The notes under the pieces: model-generated
What the model was told of the DNA's origin: nothing
Seen by the model: the letters and a program-made list of their open reading frames with translations, nothing else
Databases searched by the model: none
In this document: in pieces, positions 16,370 to 23,839 of the stretch
How the letters are laid out: each line of letters opens with the position of its first letter
Numbering within the stretch: position 1 is the first letter of the stretch
Program-made: the position numbers and the translations under genes
Origin: UMGS1889 sp900556055
Lineage (GTDB): Bacteria > Bacillota > Clostridia > Oscillospirales > Ruminococcaceae
DNA: 64,000 nucleotides
NCBI GenBank assembly: GCA_902463265.1
Contig: CABQEV010000001.1
Coordinates: 124,001-188,000, forward strand
Direction: 5' to 3'

Positions 16370-16744
16370 ATGAGTAACGGCAAGGATCTGAATATGTCGG
16401 TTCTGCTGGATTATTATTCCGCTATGCTGACGGATAAGCAGAAGGACGTTATGGAGCTTTATTATAATGAGGATCTTTCGCTCGGTGAGATCGCAGATTA
16501 TGCGGGCATCACAAGACAGGGCGTAAGAGACAGCATCAAGAGAGGCGAACAGATACTTCTCGAAACGGAAGAAAAGCTGGGCTGCTGCCGCAAGGCCAAA
16601 CAGTTCCGTGAGATAATGGATTCCGTTGAGAAACTCGCTTATGATATAGCCCGCGAGAATGATACCTACGATTTTTCAAAGGGTCTCGGCAGAAGGGCGG
16701 AAGCAATTCTCGGAATAATCCGTGATAATAAAGAACTTTTCTGA
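16370..16744 (+). CDS. ylxM: YlxM/p13-like DNA-binding protein (UPF0122)
   Basis: A 124-residue protein with a sigma-70 region 4-like helix-turn-helix: LLDYYSAMLTDKQKDVMELYYNEDLSLGEIADYAGITRQGVRDSIKRGE at about residues 9-57, given here only as landmarks LLDYYSAMLTD and GITRQGVRD. YlxM is encoded directly before ffh in most Firmicutes and has been reported to stimulate SRP GTPase activity in streptococci, so it probably belongs to the targeting pathway as much as to transcription. It is 24 bp upstream of ffh and shares its promoter. RBS GGAGG precedes ATG at 16370. Confidence 0.92.
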   Translation: MSNGKDLNMSVLLDYYSAMLTDKQKDVMELYYNEDLSLGEIADYAGITRQGVRDSIKRGEQILLETEEKLGCCRKAKQFREIMDSVEKLAYDIARENDTYDFSKGLGRRAEAILGIIRDNKELF

Positions 16745-16768
16745 CAATAAAGGACAAGGAGTGTTATT

Positions 16769-18124
16769 ATGGCGTTTGAGGGACTTTCCGAAAAACTTGG
16801 CGGCGTGTTCAAGCGCCTGAAAAGCAGAGGAAAACTGACAGAATCCGATGTAAGAGAAGCAATGCGCGAAGTCAAGATGGCACTTCTCGAAGCTGATGTA
16901 AGCTATAAGGTAGTCAAGGATTTCGTTGCGAAGGTAACTGAAAAGGCTGTCGGCGAAGAGGTCCTCACAAGCCTTACACCGGGTCAGCATGTCATAAAAA
17001 TAGTAAACGATGAGCTGATCGCTCTGATGGGCGAACAGAACTCACGCATAAATATTCCCGCAAAGCCGCCGTGCGTTATCATGATGTGCGGTCTTCAGGG
17101 CTCGGGTAAAACAACTCACGCAGCTAAGCTCGCTAAGTATTTCAAGGATAACGGAAAGAGACCTCTTCTCGTTGCCTGCGACGTTTACAGACCTGCCGCT
17201 ATCAATCAGCTCCAGGTTGTCGGCGAGAAGGCCGGCGTAAAAGTCTTTGAGATGGGACAGATAAATCCTGTTACTATCGCAAAGGAAGCTGTCAAGCATG
17301 CCAGGGATTACGGCAATGATATGGTCATACTCGATACCGCAGGCCGTCTGCATATCGATGAAGAGCTTATGAACGAGCTTAAGACCATCAAGGAAGAAAC
17401 TCATCCCGATGAGATCATGCTCGTAGTCGATGCGATGACAGGTCAGGACGCTGTAAACGTAGCTAAGGCATTTGATGACGCTCTCGGTATCGACAGCGTG
17501 CTTATGTCAAAGCTCGATTCAGATACAAGAGGCGGTGCGGCTCTCTCTGTTCTCGCCGTTACAGGCAAGCCTATCAAGTTTGTCGGAATGGGCGAAAAGC
17601 TTGATGAATTCGAGCCTTTCCATCCCGAAAGAATGGCTTCCAGAATTCTTGGAATGGGCGATGTCCTCACGCTTATCGAGCGTGTTCAGACATCTGTCGA
17701 TGAAAAGGACGCTAAGAAGCTGGAGGAACGTCTTAAAGAAAACAGCTTTGATATGACCGATCTCCTTGAGCAGATGAAGCAGGTCCGCAAGATGGGTCCG
17801 CTGAAGCAGCTCATGGGCATGATCCCCGGTGTTGCCGATAAGATCAAGGATGTTGATATCGACGACAGACAGATGGACAGGATCGAAGCTATGATCCTCT
17901 CTATGACTCCTGCCGAGCGTGCAAAGCCGTCTATCATCGATCCTAAGAGAAAGCGCAGGATCGCAGCGGGAAGCGGAAACAGCGTAAGCGATGTCAACAG
18001 GCTTTTGAAGCAGTTCGAGCAGATGCAGAAGCTCATGAAGCAGATGGGCGTTATGGGCAAAAACGGCAAGGGCAAAAAGAACAAGCTTGCATTTCCCGGC
18101 ATGGGCGGCATGCGAATGAAATAA
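16769..18124 (+). CDS. ffh: Signal recognition particle protein Ffh (SRP54)
   Basis: The GTPase that binds signal sequences of nascent membrane proteins and, with SRP RNA, delivers ribosomes to FtsY. The 451 residues show the N domain (1-85), the G domain with GLQGSGKTTHAAKL (about residue 107), DTAGRLHIDEEL and SKLDSDTRGGAALS, and the Met-rich M domain (about 300-440). The end has a Lys/Gly-rich segment and a final GMGGMRMK. Length and motifs are normal. It follows ylxM and precedes rpsP by 61 bp; the matching SRP RNA gene is in this window at 59.8-59.9 kb. Confidence 0.98.
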   Translation: MAFEGLSEKLGGVFKRLKSRGKLTESDVREAMREVKMALLEADVSYKVVKDFVAKVTEKAVGEEVLTSLTPGQHVIKIVNDELIALMGEQNSRINIPAKPPCVIMMCGLQGSGKTTHAAKLAKYFKDNGKRPLLVACDVYRPAAINQLQVVGEKAGVKVFEMGQINPVTIAKEAVKHARDYGNDMVILDTAGRLHIDEELMNELKTIKEETHPDEIMLVVDAMTGQDAVNVAKAFDDALGIDSVLMSKLDSDTRGGAALSVLAVTGKPIKFVGMGEKLDEFEPFHPERMASRILGMGDVLTLIERVQTSVDEKDAKKLEERLKENSFDMTDLLEQMKQVRKMGPLKQLMGMIPGVADKIKDVDIDDRQMDRIEAMILSMTPAERAKPSIIDPKRKRRIAAGSGNSVSDVNRLLKQFEQMQKLMKQMGVMGKNGKGKKNKLAFPGMGGMRMK

Positions 18125-18185
18125 GCTATATTCGGGCAGAAGTCCGTCTATAATAGATCAAAATATTATTCGGAGGTGAATATAA

Positions 18186-18428
18186 ATGGCAGTTAAAATC
18201 AGACTGAGAAGAATGGGCGCTAAGAAGAACCCCTTCTACCGTATCGTTGTTGCTGATTCCAGATACCCCAGAGATGGCAGATTCATCGAGGAGATCGGTT
18301 ACTATGATTCCACAACAGAGCCCTCAACAGTAAAGGTTGACGCTGAGAAGGCTAAGAAGTGGATCGCTAACGGCGCACAGCCCACTGATACAGTTAAGGC
18401 TCTTTTCGCTAAGAACAACGTACTGTAA
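18186..18428 (+). CDS. rpsP: 30S ribosomal protein S16
   Basis: An 80-residue ribosomal protein of the small subunit body, needed for 30S assembly. It starts MAVKIRLRRMGAKKNPFYRIVVADSR in the usual way (first 20 residues suffice: MAVKIRLRRMGAKKNPFYRI) and keeps RDGRFIEEIGYYD. Codon use is strongly biased, as expected for a highly expressed gene. RBS GGAGGTG precedes ATG. It is followed by its own terminator-like hairpin rather than running directly into khpA. Confidence 0.98.
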   Translation: MAVKIRLRRMGAKKNPFYRIVVADSRYPRDGRFIEEIGYYDSTTEPSTVKVDAEKAKKWIANGAQPTDTVKALFAKNNVL

Positions 18429-18448
18429 TTTTTGTTGCATGCGTTTTT

Positions 18449-18530
18449 GGGTGTTCCGATAAGGACACCCACCTCTTTGCGAGGGTCAAAGCTAATTACT
18501 GCAAAGCGGTCAGTGCCGCCTTGCATTTTT
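18449..18530 (+). terminator. Hairpins and terminator after rpsP
   Basis: GGGTGTTCC (18449-18457) pairs with GGACACCC (18463-18470) with one bulge. GCAAAGCGG (18501-18509) then pairs with CCGCCTTGC (18516-18524) with one mismatch and is followed by ATTTTTTATAA, a rho-independent terminator shape. Confidence 0.7.
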
Positions 18531-18538
18531 TATAATCT

Positions 18539-18564
18539 GATACTGTGAGCGAGCTTGCGGTATC
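18539..18564 (+). other. Stem-loop in the khpA leader
   Basis: GATACTGTGAGC (18539-18550) pairs with GCTTGCGGTATC (18553-18564) over 12 positions if G-U pairs are allowed. It ends 9 bases before the khpA ribosome-binding site AAGGAG. Confidence 0.5.
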
Positions 18565-18587
18565 GTCATTTTTAAGGAGTGAATGAC

Positions 18588-18821
18588 ATGGAAGAGCTTC
18601 TCAAGGCAATCGCGTCAGGACTTGTAGAGCATAAGGAAGACGTTTCCGTTACCGTAGATGAACCCGATGCTGAGGGCGTTGTTGTTTATCATCTTCACGT
18701 TGCGTCCGATGATATGGGACGTGTTATCGGCAAGCAGGGCAGGATCGCCAAGGCTATCAGAACAGTTATGCGTGCAGGCGCAGGCAAGATAAACCAGAAG
18801 ATCATGGTTGAGATCGACTGA
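18588..18821 (+). CDS. khpA: KH-domain RNA-binding protein KhpA (YlqC)
   Basis: A 77-residue RNA chaperone made of a single KH domain with the GxxG loop in MGRVIGKQGRIAKAIRTVM (loop residues GKQG). In streptococci KhpA pairs with KhpB/EloR and influences cell division and elongation through RNA. ATG at 18588 is 8 bases after AAGGAG; an upstream in-frame GTG at 18579 overlaps the RBS and is rejected. It sits in the conserved rpsP-khpA-rimM-trmD order, but terminator-like hairpins lie on both sides, so it may be expressed separately. Confidence 0.93.
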   Translation: MEELLKAIASGLVEHKEDVSVTVDEPDAEGVVVYHLHVASDDMGRVIGKQGRIAKAIRTVMRAGAGKINQKIMVEID

Positions 18822-18844
18822 TATTTCGCAGAATATGACTTGCA

Positions 18845-18896
18845 GGGAATATTGTGTGATGCCGATTTATCGGAATGGCACGGTGTTCCCTTTTTA
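18845..18896 (+). terminator. Terminator after khpA
   Basis: GGGAATATTGTG (18845-18856) pairs with CACGGTGTTCCC (18879-18890) over 12 positions including G-T pairs, followed by TTTTTATTTA. It directly abuts the hairpin array. Confidence 0.75.
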
Positions 18897-18897
18897 T

Positions 18898-19134
18898 TTA
18901 ATGTCTGCTCAACAACTGAAAAAGTGCGTAGAAGCTTTGCTTCGGAGTGCTTTTTCAGTTGTTGGGTGCAAGGATTTTTGGCGATTTAGCCAAAAATCCT
19001 TGCACCTTGCCGCCCGTTAGCGGCGGCAAAAGCAGACATTAATCAGGTAGTACGGCACAAATCTTTGATTTGTGCCACTGAAAATCCTGTATTACAGGAT
19101 TTTCAGTCAACAACTGCCCGATGGGCAGTTGTTG
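18898..19134. repeat. Hairpin array: cloverleaf of three stems inside a fourth, plus three more perfect hairpins
   Basis: Nearly every base is in a perfect inverted repeat. Outer stem: TTAATGTCTGCT (18898-18909) with AGCAGACATTAA (19031-19042). Inside it are (a) CAACAACTGAAAAAG (18910-18924) with its complement at 18950-18964, (b) GTGCAAGGATTTTTGGC (18966-18982) with its complement at 18989-19005, and (c) TTGCCGCC (19007-19014) with GGCGGCAA (19022-19029). After it come (d) GGCACAAATC (19054-19063)/19067-19076, (e) ACTGAAAATCCTGT (19077-19090)/19094-19107, and (f) CAACAACTGCCC (19108-19119)/19123-19134, each with a 3-base loop. It lies between the khpA terminator and rimM. No coding potential and no tRNA features. 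Origin and role are unknown. Confidence 0.85.
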
Positions 19135-19161
19135 AGTACGGACTATTTATGGAGGGATCAG

Positions 19162-19698
19162 ATGAAAAAATATCTCGAAATAGCAAAAATCGTCGCTGTT
19201 CAGGGAATAAAGGGTGAGGTCAGGGCACAGTATTGGTGCGATGATCCCGAGCTTCTCTGCGAATTCGACACGCTCTATTTTGACGCAAACGGCAAGGATC
19301 CTGCTGAAATTGAGTATGCACGTCCGCACAAAAACGTCGTTGTTATGAAGATAAAGGGCATTGATACGCCCGAGCAGGCGCAGACTCTCCGCAATAAGAT
19401 ACTTTTCATGGACAGGGACGAAACTGTGCTTCCCGAGGGCTGCTATTTTATTCAGGATCTGATCGGTCTGGACGTTGTTGATGCGGATAACGGACGAAAT
19501 TACGGAAAGATCACCGATGTTTCGTCATACGGCGCATCCGATATCTACACCGTCCGCAAAAACGGAAAGGACTTTCTTTTTCCCGCAGCACCCGAATTTA
19601 TCGAAAAGACGGATATCGAGGGCGGAAAGCTGCTTATCCGCCCGATAGCGGGAATATTCGATGATGATACCGAGGACGTGAAAGAAAATGAGGATTGA
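19162..19698 (+). CDS. rimM: Ribosome maturation factor RimM
   Basis: A 178-residue 30S assembly factor that binds S19 and helps mature the 3' domain of 16S rRNA. It has an N-terminal RimM barrel (AKIVAVQGIKGEVRAQYW, about residues 8-25) and a C-terminal PRC-barrel-like domain (LIGLDVVDADNGRNYGKITDV, then FLFPAAPEFIEKTD). ATG at 19162 is chosen for the strong GGAGGG 4-10 bases upstream; a longer frame reaching 19072 would run into the hairpin array. Its stop overlaps the start of trmD by 11 bp, indicating translational coupling. Confidence 0.94.
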   Translation: MKKYLEIAKIVAVQGIKGEVRAQYWCDDPELLCEFDTLYFDANGKDPAEIEYARPHKNVVVMKIKGIDTPEQAQTLRNKILFMDRDETVLPEGCYFIQDLIGLDVVDADNGRNYGKITDVSSYGASDIYTVRKNGKDFLFPAAPEFIEKTDIEGGKLLIRPIAGIFDDDTEDVKENED

Positions 19699-20437
19699 TA
19701 TTGCAACGCTTTTCCCCGAGATGTGCGAGAGCGTGCTGTCCGAAAGCATCATCGGAAGGGCGAGAAATGCGGGAAAGATCGAGATACACTGCCATCAGAT
19801 AAGGGATTATACCCTTGATAAGCACCGCCGCGTGGACGATACTCCTTATGGCGGAGGAATGGGCATGGTCATGCAGGCGGAGCCGATATTCAGGTGTTAT
19901 AACGCTGTCTGCGGAACCATTCCCGAGAAGCCGCATACTATATATATGTCCCCGAAAGGAAAGGTCTTTACGCAGGAAAAGGCGGTGGGGCTTTCGCAGA
20001 AGCCGTATATTTTCATTCTCTGCGGACATTACGAGGGCGTGGATCAGCGTGTTCTGGATAAAATAGTTGACGAGGAGATCTCCGTCGGCGATTATGTCCT
20101 GACAGGCGGCGAACTGCCTGCGCTGATAGTTGCCGATGCTGTTGCGAGAATGTGCGATGGTGTACTTCCAAGCTCGGAATGTTACGAGGAGGAGAGCCAT
20201 TTCAGCGGACTTCTTGAATATCCGCATTATACACGCCCCGAGGTCTGGGAGGGCGCAGAAGTGCCGCCTGTACTGCTGACGGGACATCATAAGAATATAG
20301 CTGCGTTCAGGCATGAGGAGGCGCTGAAGATAACCGCAGAGCGCCGCCCCGATATGTATGAGCGGTATATGGAACTGCATCCGCCGGCACCGCCTAAGAA
20401 AAAACGCCGCCGCAGAACCGATGAGGAACAGTCGTAG
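19688..20437 (+). CDS. trmD: tRNA (guanine-37-N1)-methyltransferase
   Basis: A SPOUT-class methyltransferase that makes m1G37 in tRNAs and so prevents +1 frameshifting. The 249-residue protein carries DDTPYGGGMGMVMQAEPIF, the trefoil-knot SAM site around ILCGHYEGVDQRV and SVGDYVLTGGELPALIVADA, and the C-terminal helical domain RPEVWEGAEVPPVLLTGHH. It ends with a basic tail KKKRRRR that is longer than usual. It overlaps rimM by 11 bp. rplS, which often follows trmD, is not here. Confidence 0.97.
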   Translation: MRIDIATLFPEMCESVLSESIIGRARNAGKIEIHCHQIRDYTLDKHRRVDDTPYGGGMGMVMQAEPIFRCYNAVCGTIPEKPHTIYMSPKGKVFTQEKAVGLSQKPYIFILCGHYEGVDQRVLDKIVDEEISVGDYVLTGGELPALIVADAVARMCDGVLPSSECYEEESHFSGLLEYPHYTRPEVWEGAEVPPVLLTGHHKNIAAFRHEEALKITAERRPDMYERYMELHPPAPPKKKRRRRTDEEQS

Positions 20438-20857
20438 ACTGTCCGTCATTATGCACATTGACCTATAAATATATTCAATGTTGAAAGGTTTGATAGCTAT
20501 TCAACATATAAAAACATGGTCAGCTTGAAATAAATAGTGCAATAAACTGTTAAATAAATCCATTATCTGTAACAATGTAAATTATAATAAACGTTTTCAT
20601 AGTGAAAAAAATATTGCATTTGCACAAAAAAAGCCGTTGAAATTTGTTTATTTGCAATGAAGATTAGTTAATATTCACAAAATAAACAGCCTAAAAGCGG
20701 GCGGGATTAATTCAAATAGCAGAAATTATCAAAATTCTCGTTTTTATCACAAAATTACGTTGACTATAACCGTCTGACAGGGTATAATATTCATATACAA
20801 AGGCGATTTCTATATATCGTTAATTAAGATATGGGTATAAGATAGGAGAGAAGTATT
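20438..20857. other. 420-bp AT-rich region between trmD and ptsH
   Basis: Very AT-rich with many short direct repeats of AAATA type. Apart from the ptsH promoter no gene, hairpin terminator or riboswitch was recognised. Confidence 0.5.
20760..20788 (+). promoter_or_regulatory. Sigma-A promoter for ptsH
   Basis: TTGACT (20760-20765), 17 bp, TATAAT (20783-20788), 69 bp before the start codon. Confidence 0.8.
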
Positions 20858-21130
20858 ATGTACGTTAAAGATGTAATGGTTCAGAATCAGGTTGGTCTTC
20901 ACGCACGTCCTGCAACATTCTTCATCCAGAAGGCAAATGAGTTCAAGTCCTCTATCTGGATCGAAAAGGAAGAGCGCAGAGTAAACGCTAAGAGCCTTCT
21001 TGGTATCCTTTCCCTCGGTATCGTAGGCGGTACAGCTATCAGGATCATTGCTGACGGTGCTGACGAAGAAGCTGCTGTAAACGGTCTTATCGAACTGGTA
21101 CAGAGCGGTTTTGCTGAGGAAAGCAGATAA
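20858..21130 (+). CDS. ptsH: Phosphocarrier protein HPr
   Basis: An 90-residue cytosolic phosphocarrier of the PEP:sugar phosphotransferase system. Both regulatory sites are present at the canonical positions: His15 in GLHARPA (phosphorylated by enzyme I) and Ser46 in NAKSLLGILSLGI (the HPr kinase site used in Firmicute catabolite control). It is therefore HPr rather than Crh, which lacks the histidine. ptsI is not adjacent. RBS AGGAGAG precedes ATG at 20858, and a terminator follows. Confidence 0.95.
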   Translation: MYVKDVMVQNQVGLHARPATFFIQKANEFKSSIWIEKEERRVNAKSLLGILSLGIVGGTAIRIIADGADEEAAVNGLIELVQSGFAEESR

Positions 21131-21151
21131 TTTTGCACCTGTTATTTTTGA

Positions 21152-21180
21152 GCCTGTGTCCTTGTGACGCAGGCTTTTTG
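21152..21180 (+). terminator. Terminator of ptsH
   Basis: GCCTGTGTC (21152-21160) pairs with GACGCAGGC (21166-21174) through one T-G pair, followed by TTTTT. Confidence 0.85.
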
Positions 21181-21189
21181 TTTGCATAA

Positions 21190-21237
21190 AAAACGCCGCA
21201 GTTCGGGATCAACGTTCGCTGAACTGCGGCATTTTTT
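21190..21237. terminator. Bidirectional terminator after the P-loop protein gene
   Basis: GCCGCAGTTC (21195-21204) pairs perfectly with GAACTGCGGC (21221-21230); A-run before and T-run after, so it serves both strands. Confidence 0.88.
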
Positions 21238-21238
21238 A

Positions 21239-22012
21239 TCAAAGAAACTTTTCTATCTCGGAATATGCAGCTGTGAAGTCATTCTGCGGATCGTTTATGA
21301 CAGCTGACCTTACAGGCAACGAAGAAAGTATCTCAAGCTCACGCCGCTGACGTTCGCAAAGTGCCGATATATAGCCGTCAAATCCGCTCAGACTGTTTGC
21401 TTTGCCGTATTCGCCGTCGCAGTGATAATGAATGACGGAATTAAGCCAGTCATCGCCTCTTTCGGGGAGTGCGGCTCTTATGCTTTCGGCTATGTCGTTG
21501 TTTCTGAGATAGATAACTGTCGGGGACATATCCTTAACGACCTCGCATATCTTTGCTATGTATTCCGCTGATACGGATATGTCAAAGTTAAAACGAATCA
21601 TTGTTTCGCACATAGGGTTTTGCAGAAGTACGCAGTTTAATACGTAGATGCTATCGGCATTTTCCGCAAAGCTGCGCCATTTTTCAAGCATGATGGGATA
21701 TTCCGTTTCCCAAGGAAGGAAATCGTAGATCTTATACTTCAGTGCCTTATCAAAAAGTTCCCCGCTTACTGCCGAAAGAGGGAGGATATATCCGTCCGGA
21801 CGTATCTCCGAATGTTCCGAAATATGCAGAAGTTCATCTTCCGTGAAGCCGTTGAACGCTTGCTTTGGTATAAATGCGTGAAATTCGTAGTCGGCAGGGT
21901 GTTTGCCGCTGCCCTCATCAATGCATATCCCATGTACCTTTTCCGCAATGAATTTCGCTGCCGTGCTTTTCCCCGAGCAGGGCAGCCCCTCAACTATGTA
22001 CAATTTTCCCAT
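21239..22012 (-). CDS. P-loop NTPase/kinase-like protein, function unknown
   Basis: A 257-residue soluble protein whose first 25 residues hold a Walker A motif (YIVEGLPCSGKSTAAKFI). The rest resembles small nucleotide or metabolite kinases of the AAA_33/thymidylate kinase type, with DSIYVLNCVLLQNPM giving a possible Walker B-like strand and a His/Asp/Glu-rich central region, but no specific family was recognised. ATG at 22012 follows GGAGGG; a longer frame reaching 22039 has no RBS. It is downstream of, and on the same strand as, the tryptophan ABC operon but 95 bp away, so it may be read through from it. Confidence 0.7.
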   Translation of the reverse strand: MGKLYIVEGLPCSGKSTAAKFIAEKVHGICIDEGSGKHPADYEFHAFIPKQAFNGFTEDELLHISEHSEIRPDGYILPLSAVSGELFDKALKYKIYDFLPWETEYPIMLEKWRSFAENADSIYVLNCVLLQNPMCETMIRFNFDISVSAEYIAKICEVVKDMSPTVIYLRNNDIAESIRAALPERGDDWLNSVIHYHCDGEYGKANSLSGFDGYISALCERQRRELEILSSLPVRSAVINDPQNDFTAAYSEIEKFL

Positions 22013-22106
22013 GATGTTTACCCTCCTGTTCTTTGGCAAATATTATAACATATCGGAATGTTTATGTCAACAAAAAGCCGATGCACGGAAAATGCATCGG
22101 CATATA

Positions 22107-22898
22107 TCAATCAAGTATCATTTTGTCGCTGAGAGCGTCCTCGGCATTTGACGAATAAAGCTTCATGAGCTTCTCAACAGTCATGCCGCTGCGTTCCTCG
22201 CCTTCGATCTGCATAAGCAGCCTGCCCTGGCTGAGAACTATGGTCTTGTTGCCGTATTCAAGGGCGTTTTTGATGTTGTGGGTTATCATAAGGGTAGTGA
22301 TATTGTTTTCGGTGACTATCTTGTCGGTTATCTCCATTACCTTGTCGGCGGTCTTGGGGTCAAGTGCCGCAGTATGTTCATCGAGAAGAAGGAGTGACGG
22401 AGTAACGATAGTTGCCATAAGCAGTGTTATCGCCTGACGCTGACCGCCCGAAAGCAGTCCCACGGGGGTTTTTAGTCTGTCTTCAAGTCCAAGGTCAAGC
22501 TCTCTGAGCTTCTCACGGAAAAGCTCGCAGTCTTTTTTGTTTATTCCTGCGGCAAGGCTTCTGTGCTTTCCGCGGCTGTATGCAAGCCCGAGATTTTCTT
22601 CAATAGTCATATGCGGTGCAGTGCCTTTAAGCGGATCCTGGAAAAGTCTGCCTATATATCTTGCACGCTTATATTCGGGGAGGGAAGTGACGTTTTTGCC
22701 GTCTAACAGGATAGTTCCGCTGTCCGTCTTATAGCTTCCGCAGATGCAGTTCAAAAGGGTGGATTTGCCTGCGCCGTTCGAGCCGATAACCGTGACGAAA
22801 TCTCCCTTGTTGAGTGTAAGATTGAAATCGGAGAGCGCTTTTCTCTCATTGACCGTGCCGGCATTAAAGGTTATGTTTACGTTTTTTAGCTCCAGCAT
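22107..22898 (-). CDS. trpZ: ABC transporter ATP-binding protein (tryptophan-type importer)
   Basis: The cytosolic motor of a three-part importer, 263 residues. Walker A is GSNGAGKST (about residue 37), the signature is LLSGGQRQA, Walker B is LLLLDEHTA and the switch histidine is in MITHNIKNAL. It belongs to the branch paired with TrpY/YtrF-like permeases of the LIV-related type. ATG at 22898 begins one base after the permease stop, with the RBS GGAGG inside the permease 3' end, so the two are translationally coupled. The name rests on the Trp T-box upstream of the operon. Confidence 0.85.
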   Translation of the reverse strand: MLELKNVNITFNAGTVNERKALSDFNLTLNKGDFVTVIGSNGAGKSTLLNCICGSYKTDSGTILLDGKNVTSLPEYKRARYIGRLFQDPLKGTAPHMTIEENLGLAYSRGKHRSLAAGINKKDCELFREKLRELDLGLEDRLKTPVGLLSGGQRQAITLLMATIVTPSLLLLDEHTAALDPKTADKVMEITDKIVTENNITTLMITHNIKNALEYGNKTIVLSQGRLLMQIEGEERSGMTVEKLMKLYSSNAEDALSDKMILD

Positions 22899-22899
22899 A

Positions 22900-23760
22900 T
22901 CACGCAGCCTCCTTTTTCTTTTTCCTGAACAGCTTGATAACATCGGGGATAAATATTGCGGCAGCAACGATTATTGCCGAGAAAAGCTTGAGGTCGATGG
23001 CTTCCATGCCGATCTTGAGTGCCGCAGCAAGGACAAATCTGTAAATGATCGCACCGAGAACGGCGGAGATGATGCTGTTGAGCACCGAGCGTCTGCCGAA
23101 GATAGCCTCGCCGATGATGATCGACGCAAGACCGATAACGAGCATTCCGACACCGCCGTTTGCGTCAGCGAAGTTCTGATACTGTGCAAGAACACCGCCC
23201 GAAAGCGATACAAGAGCGTTTGCGATCGCAAATCCCATGATCTTCATAGCGTCCGAGTCAATGGACGATGCACGGACCATGAACTCATTATCACCGGTGG
23301 CACGGAGCGACATTCCGAGCTGAGTTTTCAGAAATCCGTAAAGAAGGAGTATTGCTGCGATAAGTATAATTCCCGAAACAAGTATATCGGGCAGATCTGT
23401 GATATTGAAAACAGTTGTTTTTCCGTAAAGTGAGATGTTCGGCTTTTTGCCCATGATGCGCAGATTTATCGAGTAAAGAGCGGTCATGGTGAGGATACCT
23501 GCGAGGATAGGCTGAATTTTCATTTTCGTCTGGAGAACGCCTGTTACAATGCCCGCCGCCGCACCTGCTGCGATCGAAAGAAGAATTCCGAGGAACGGAT
23601 GACCGTTGTACGCGAACACTACGGAAACTGCAACTCCGAGCGTAAAGGTACCGTCAACGGAAAGGTCGGGTATATCGAGTATGCGGAATGAGATGAAAAT
23701 TCCGAGCGCAAGCAGCGCATAGATCAGTCCAAGCCCGAAAGCTCCCGTAAAAGCTGCCAT
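22900..23760 (-). CDS. trpY: ABC transporter permease (tryptophan-type importer)
   Basis: A 286-residue integral membrane permease with about eight hydrophobic helices, similar to the branched-chain amino acid/ribose permease family. Landmarks are ALGIFISFRILDIPDLSVDG near residue 17, GMSLRATGDNEFMVRASS (the cytoplasmic coupling loop) near residue 170, and the basic end LFRKKKKEAA. It lies between the solute-binding lipoprotein and the ATPase. RBS AAAGGTGG precedes ATG at 23760. Confidence 0.85.
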   Translation of the reverse strand: MAAFTGAFGLGLIYALLALGIFISFRILDIPDLSVDGTFTLGVAVSVVFAYNGHPFLGILLSIAAGAAAGIVTGVLQTKMKIQPILAGILTMTALYSINLRIMGKKPNISLYGKTTVFNITDLPDILVSGIILIAAILLLYGFLKTQLGMSLRATGDNEFMVRASSIDSDAMKIMGFAIANALVSLSGGVLAQYQNFADANGGVGMLVIGLASIIIGEAIFGRRSVLNSIISAVLGAIIYRFVLAAALKIGMEAIDLKLFSAIIVAAAIFIPDVIKLFRKKKKEAA

Positions 23761-23785
23761 TCTTTATCCACCTTTCATAGCACAC

Positions 23786-23810
23786 ATGGGGCAGATGTTC
23801 TCCGCCCCAT
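23786..23810 (-). other. Intercistronic stem-loop between trpX and trpY
   Basis: ATGGGGC (23786-23792) pairs with GCCCCAT (23804-23810). There is no T-run on the minus strand, so it is more likely to stabilise or set the level of the trpX message than to terminate fully. Confidence 0.5.
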
Positions 23811-23839
23811 TTATAATAGTATAGTTTATTATATTCAGA

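Noticed and set aside
18898..19042. Cloverleaf considered as a tRNA gene
   Set aside because: Stem lengths (12, 15, 17, 8 bp) and the absence of T-loop, D-loop and anticodon features do not fit a tRNA.
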